Below the pieces are notes generated by a model. The model did not search any database and had not been told where the DNA came from. It saw only the letters and a list, made by a program, of their open reading frames with translations. The position numbers were made by a program, and so were the translations under genes. A DNA stretch of 24,344 nucleotides from a virus: positions 1-24,344 of IMG/VR virus record IMGVR_UViG_3300046777_001230; one strand, given 5' to 3'. Each line of letters starts with the position of its first letter. Positions within the stretch are counted from its first letter, which is position 1. This document shows positions 20,792 to 24,344 of the stretch, piece after piece.

Positions 20792-22132
20792 TTAGGCGTT
20801 GTTGTTCTTGACGGTGTGCCAAGGACTCCAGACGCTGGGGATACCACGCTCGTTGGCGAAGTAAGTTGCGACGATGCCCCTGTCGAGCATCTCGTACTGG
20901 TTCGGACTGGCCTGAGTGACGGTCAGCGGGTAGTTCTGCATATAGCGGAACGACTTGCCACCTTCCATCATAAACCACAAGCCATCAGTGTTGGCCTGAT
21001 TCAGGTTCAGACCATCCGCTGCCAAGCACCTCTGCTCGATCAACGGGCTGGACAGAACAGTGAACTGTCCAGAATAAGGATTACCCGGAGTGCTGCTGAC
21101 ATTCAGGACATCAGCGTTAGCCTGAGTCGAACCGGGAGTGGTGCGACGATCAGTGCTGCTTGCACCCAAAATCAAGTTAGCGGTAGCCAACTTGGCCGGA
21201 TTCACCAGAATGGTGTTCGGCGTAATCAGCAAACGCTTTCCAGTATGGGGATCTTCCATACGGGAGAAGAGCAGCATGGTGGACTGGATTGAAGTCCAGT
21301 CGATCAGCTGGTTGGTGTGGGCGTTGAGATAGCCCAAGGTCCGGCTGGTCTGGTAGGTATTGTATGCCGTACCGTTGTACTTGAAGGAGTTGTTAATACC
21401 AAGGATGGTATCAATCACCTCAAGTTCCTTGCGGTAAGCAAGCTCAGTACCAACCGAATTGGCCTGCTGGAGGATGGCTCCGGTCAGGTCGAAGAACACG
21501 GTTTCCTTGAGAACATCAATCGCCAGAGCGTTCTCACGGGTTTCAGGAGTCTCGATCCAACGCTCACCGAATTGAGCCCTTGGATGAGTCTCACCGGGAG
21601 CCCGCTTCCTGCCACGTTCACCGATGTTCTGAAGGCCGATAACCTTCTGGCCGTTAAGCTTGGTAGCTTCGACGGGCATCAGGCGATCAGCAATCAGGGC
21701 TGGGTTCTGGAACGCTTCCAGAATCTTCACTTCCACCAATCCACCAACGATGGCGGTAAAGGTGTTGATGTTGAGGAAAGCGGAAGGATCAAGACCGAAA
21801 CCAGTGGCTTCGACCAGAGCCCTCTGCTCATTGGGGAAACCGCCTTCAACCAGAGAACGGGCAATCGTGTACTGATTCAGACTGCCAGACTCAGGATTGA
21901 AAACATTGCGCCAGCTGGGTCCAACGATGGACTCGGCTAGCTCTTGGAGGCTGAACTGCTCGGGGCGAACGCTGCGATCCTTCAGGATGCGGTTGCCAGC
22001 GAAGTCCCGATTGTCATTCCCGTCCTTATCGCAAAGGCCCAAACCTTGGCGCATCTCGGTCAGGAATCGCCAACGCCCGTTAGTCTCCTTAGTGCGAGAC
22101 TCGTACAGGTTCCTCAACTTAATCGTGTTCAT
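20792..22132 (-). CDS. Major capsid protein (HK97-type)
   Basis: 446 residues. It is preceded by the protease-scaffold and a DUF2190-like gene and followed by small head proteins, the position of the main coat protein. Features that fit an HK97 fold with Mu-type organisation: a long N-terminal helix region (IKLRNLYESRTKET), central LVEVKILEAFQNPALIADRL (the region before the spine helix and E-loop), ENALAIDVLKETVFFDLTGA with a long helix, an A-domain-like stretch LLITPNTILVNPAKLATANL, and a closing TYFANERGIPSVWSPWH. AAGGAG stands 10 bases before ATG 22132. The codon use is unlike the other genes, with clear preference for C-ending codons, consistent with very high expression. Confidence 0.87.
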   Translation of the reverse strand: MNTIKLRNLYESRTKETNGRWRFLTEMRQGLGLCDKDGNDNRDFAGNRILKDRSVRPEQFSLQELAESIVGPSWRNVFNPESGSLNQYTIARSLVEGGFPNEQRALVEATGFGLDPSAFLNINTFTAIVGGLVEVKILEAFQNPALIADRLMPVEATKLNGQKVIGLQNIGERGRKRAPGETHPRAQFGERWIETPETRENALAIDVLKETVFFDLTGAILQQANSVGTELAYRKELEVIDTILGINNSFKYNGTAYNTYQTSRTLGYLNAHTNQLIDWTSIQSTMLLFSRMEDPHTGKRLLITPNTILVNPAKLATANLILGASSTDRRTTPGSTQANADVLNVSSTPGNPYSGQFTVLSSPLIEQRCLAADGLNLNQANTDGLWFMMEGGKSFRYMQNYPLTVTQASPNQYEMLDRGIVATYFANERGIPSVWSPWHTVKNNNA

Positions 22133-22160
22133 TGCTTTAGTTCTCCTTGCTTCGTGTTAA

Positions 22161-22700
22161 TTAGACTGCGTTGCTGTTGTTGTAGTCGGGGAAGTTGAAG
22201 GGCGACCATCGCCCAATCAAGCGAACCCGCACCTTGGTGGTGGCCGAAGCATAACGGTCCACGACATAGCCGATAGCCTCACCGGCATCAGTCGTTTTGA
22301 CAACCTTTTGGTTATCAACATTGCCAGCACCAGAAGCAGCTGCCACCGAAGCAGCAACCAAGTCACCGGGCTCAAAAGTGCCAGAAGCGCAATCGGCTTC
22401 GTACAAGGCATCAGGTGTAAAAGTGATACCTTCTCCACCAAACGCCGGATAGCCAGCGGAAGTGTCAGCTGCCAGCTTGCCTTGGAGGGCTACACCAGCA
22501 AAAACTGCTTTAATGGCAGCTTGGTCAGTGTTAACCGTTCCAGTAGCGACATACTGGTCAAAAGGTTTAAGCGTTTTTGCCGATGTGTCCCAATAAAGAA
22601 GATCACCGACACTAATTGCTACAGAAGCAGCAGATGACAGGTTCATCACCGTGTCAGACGCTGGCTTGTAGAGCTTTCCACCACCAAAAACAGTTCCCAT
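22161..22700 (-). CDS. DUF2190-like head decoration protein
   Basis: 179 residues. MGTVFGGGKLYKPASDTVMN opens a beta-rich protein with the DUF2190 hallmarks: an N-terminal V..GDLLYWD segment, FAGVALQGKLA, a run of acidic and alanine-rich residues (FEPGDLVAASVAAASGAG), and a final KVRVRLIGRW. These proteins lie between scaffold and capsid genes and are thought to decorate or stabilise the head. AAAGGGG is 8 bases upstream of ATG 22700. The family call is by pattern; a role in the virion is expected but not shown. Confidence 0.75.
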   Translation of the reverse strand: MGTVFGGGKLYKPASDTVMNLSSAASVAISVGDLLYWDTSAKTLKPFDQYVATGTVNTDQAAIKAVFAGVALQGKLAADTSAGYPAFGGEGITFTPDALYEADCASGTFEPGDLVAASVAAASGAGNVDNQKVVKTTDAGEAIGYVVDRYASATTKVRVRLIGRWSPFNFPDYNNSNAV

Positions 22701-22717
22701 TGCTCATACCCCTTTCT

Positions 22718-24082
22718 TTAGTTTTGCAACCAACGGAACAAGGACTCACCTTCAGGAATGCTAGACCCCTTGCTCTCTTGAAGCGGGGCACTTGCTGGTG
22801 GGCACTTGGGCTTCGCTGCAACATAAGCAGCAGCGATCCTCTTGATCTGACGCTCCATAGCAGACTCCTCCAGTGAGGACAAATCCTCGACCAGAGATTC
22901 TTCAAACTTCACGCCAGATGCTTCGCAGAGGTCACGAATCTTGTCCTTGGCTTTCAGATAAGCCAATTGCTCCTGCGGGTCTTTCGACTCCTTCACAGGT
23001 TTCATGCGCTCTTTTCCATCTTCCTTCTCGGAATCCATCTCATCTTCGGATTCCATCTTGTGCTTTGCGCCACACTTCTCACAGGTGGTCATCTTCTCTT
23101 CGTCCATATCCGTTTCGTCGGCCTTCTTGTAAGGCTCCTTATCCATGCCCTCTTCGGTATCGTCCGAAGAATCCTTCTCGTCTTTTTCTTTCGGTTTATC
23201 TTCGATACGGGCCATAGCTTCTTCGGTTTCCTTGACCGCTTCAGTGGCATCCATTTCAATATCTCCTAATTCTTCCGCAAGGAAATCAATAAGTTCATCG
23301 GCCTTCTGGTCATCGGCCAAATCATCTCTGGTGAGAATCTGCATGACCTTGTAGTGAAGGTCTTTCTTCATTTTCTCTTCGTCATCAACCTTCGGCTCGA
23401 CTGGCTGATCGTTCTCATCAGCTTCCTTGATGCTCCCGGTCGGCTTGTTCGCACTCTGACTCTTGCTCTTCACGAAGTTCCTCCGTGCTTGAGGAGGTCG
23501 TTTTTTGCTCTTTCGATAAACTCCTGAGTACGCTGCTTCTTCTGTCTCTTGCTCTGTTGCCTGTTTCGATTCCGCAAGCGATTGCGTTGTTGCCGGGTCT
23601 GCAACCAAATCGACATGGCGTACCTCAGTGATCTTATTCACTTCAAAGATGCCACGCTTATTAACAATCCCTTCGCCTTGAGCGTTATGAGACATTCCAA
23701 ACACATCCGGCATACGCTCGGCAGCTTCACAAACTTGCTCTGCGATTGGATGACTCTTCAAGTAGACTAAGTCGCCAAAAAGTCCTTCGCCTTCAACGAA
23801 TCGGACATTGACGAACTTTCCAAAGCGATCATAGCTGGAACGCTGCTGAGTCGGACCCTTTTCAGGATGATCGACATTAACCTTGATCCCCTCATACAGG
23901 GGAATGGCAGCTTTCAATGCGCCAGAAGTGTATCGCCGTCCATTCTGCGAATTAAAACCGATGATCTTGACATTACGAATAACGCCAGCTTCCCGGTCAA
24001 CAAGTAGCTGAGTCTTGCCCACTTGTTGAGGCTGGAAAGTGGTGATTGAAAGGTCTTCGGTTAAAATTTCTAGTGTCGGCAT
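22718..24082 (-). CDS. Capsid maturation protease fused to scaffold
   Basis: 454 residues. Residues about 1-170 are the protease: VIRNVKIIGFNSQNGRRYTS, KVNVDHPEKG with probable catalytic His72, then VFGMSHNAQGEG with probable Ser131 and HVDLVADPAT (His156 may complete the set). This resembles the herpesvirus-assemblin-like prohead proteases. Residues about 171-454 are the scaffold: basic linker, then a long highly charged acidic helical part (EKDEKDSSDDTEEGMDKE), with a CEKCGAKHK knuckle at 334-341 and helical ends. Fused protease-scaffolds cut themselves after prohead assembly and leave the head. No clear Shine-Dalgarno precedes ATG 24082. Confidence 0.88.
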   Translation of the reverse strand: MPTLEILTEDLSITTFQPQQVGKTQLLVDREAGVIRNVKIIGFNSQNGRRYTSGALKAAIPLYEGIKVNVDHPEKGPTQQRSSYDRFGKFVNVRFVEGEGLFGDLVYLKSHPIAEQVCEAAERMPDVFGMSHNAQGEGIVNKRGIFEVNKITEVRHVDLVADPATTQSLAESKQATEQETEEAAYSGVYRKSKKRPPQARRNFVKSKSQSANKPTGSIKEADENDQPVEPKVDDEEKMKKDLHYKVMQILTRDDLADDQKADELIDFLAEELGDIEMDATEAVKETEEAMARIEDKPKEKDEKDSSDDTEEGMDKEPYKKADETDMDEEKMTTCEKCGAKHKMESEDEMDSEKEDGKERMKPVKESKDPQEQLAYLKAKDKIRDLCEASGVKFEESLVEDLSSLEESAMERQIKRIAAAYVAAKPKCPPASAPLQESKGSSIPEGESLFRWLQN

Positions 24083-24144
24083 GATGACATCTTGATAGCA
24101 ATATATTTTTCTGTCAAGTGCTAGTATATAAATTTTTCAATTTT
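24083..24144 (-). promoter_or_regulatory. AT-rich gap upstream of the protease gene
   Basis: A 62-base AT-rich gap, the longest spacer in the head-gene block. On the minus strand it contains TTGACA (24117-24112), and GTATA ... TATAC ends bound an imperfect AT palindrome near its start. No -10 box sits at the proper distance, so a promoter is only possible. It may let the head block be transcribed separately from the gene to its right. Confidence 0.3.
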
Positions 24145-24344
24145 TTATACTTTAGCAATAACAGTCTTTGCCCTCTTGATTCTGTTAGCCCTTTCAGTAG
24201 GAGTCTCATTCGACAATTCGTCGGAATCCAACAACATTCCAGAGGATGGATCGAGGAGATGATGCCACTGAAGGACTTCCCCTTTTTTCAGCCTTGAATG
24301 CGCTATATTCCATCTACGCACACACCAACCGCCAGAATTTGCCT
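24145..24344 (-). CDS. 3' end of an unknown gene upstream of the protease
   Basis: The frame is open to the window edge and stops at TAA 24145-24147; 65 residues are visible. They include NSGGWCVRRWNIAHSRLKKG, VLQWHHLLDPSSGMLLDSDE, then a helical basic end (TERANRIKRAKTVIAKV). The Trp/His-rich start suggests a compact domain, perhaps with metal-binding His pairs, but no family is recognised. Genes before a prohead protease are often portal or Mu F-like, which cannot be tested with this fragment. It is too long for the initiation-free chance case with normal codons, so I take it as real. Confidence 0.6.
   Translation of the reverse strand, partial: ANSGGWCVRRWNIAHSRLKKGEVLQWHHLLDPSSGMLLDSDELSNETPTERANRIKRAKTVIAKV

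Noticed and set aside
20633-21940. Long open frames (about 207 and 219 codons) on the plus strand opposite the capsid gene
   Set aside because: They are antisense shadows of a highly codon-biased capsid gene, with no plausible protein motifs or ribosome sites.
24083-24120. Promoter from TTGACA before the protease gene
   Set aside because: No -10 hexamer occurs 16-18 bases downstream; the nearest TATCAA is too close, so it is only noted as an AT-rich gap.

Overview
This window is a piece of a tailed double-stranded DNA phage or prophage of siphovirus type. It carries an HK97-type head, a lambda-like tail-chaperone frameshift, a tape measure protein and tail fibres. No integrase, tRNA, rRNA, transposase or CRISPR array was seen. 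The host cannot be read directly. Several proteins recall Planctomycetota and their phages: a C-terminal CxHLG cysteine cluster on a virion protein, a secreted-looking beta-sandwich protein with a proline-rich linker, and a C1 (papain-like) peptidase. A planctomycete host is therefore a moderate-to-low-confidence inference. Composition is intermediate in GC.

Layout. Positions 1-1751 are transcribed rightward. They hold the 3' end of an unknown gene, a strong hairpin, a run of 12 Gs, and a tightly packed array of five small genes. Every gene in this array ends in the same short DNA module. The module encodes the last 7-9 residues of one protein (PLPGGE / PPKESE type) and is also the Shine-Dalgarno sequence and start of the next gene. 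A sixth member is cut to 13 codons where the array meets the opposite-strand genes. From 1714 to 24344 everything is leftward, so the two blocks converge at about 1714-1751.

Read in its own direction (24344 down to 1714), the leftward block follows the usual late order. A cut-off gene comes first, then a capsid protease fused to a scaffold, a DUF2190-like head protein, the major capsid protein, three or four small head accessory proteins, a gp10-like neck protein, a head-closure candidate and a tail-terminator candidate. Next come a small structural protein, two related tail-tube-like proteins, tail chaperones G and G-T (joined by -1 frameshifting on GGGAAAG), and the tape measure protein. 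They are followed by a set of tail-tip/baseplate-position proteins, several cysteine-rich, and then a TM/coiled-coil protein that may be a holin. The receptor-binding section holds a YadA-like fibre, a three-domain LamG protein and a tail-fibre chaperone. The block ends with an accessory section: a tiny basic protein, a metallophosphoesterase, a secreted-looking protein, a papain-like peptidase, a membrane-tail protein and an HNH nuclease.

Most leftward genes overlap by 1-8 bases or are separated by fewer than 30 bases, often through TAATG, TGATG or ATGA junctions. This suggests one long, translationally coupled late transcript. The observations most worth following are the shared-suffix gene array, the frameshift site, the nested RNA-like structure at 2055-2128, and the paired tail-tube-like genes.
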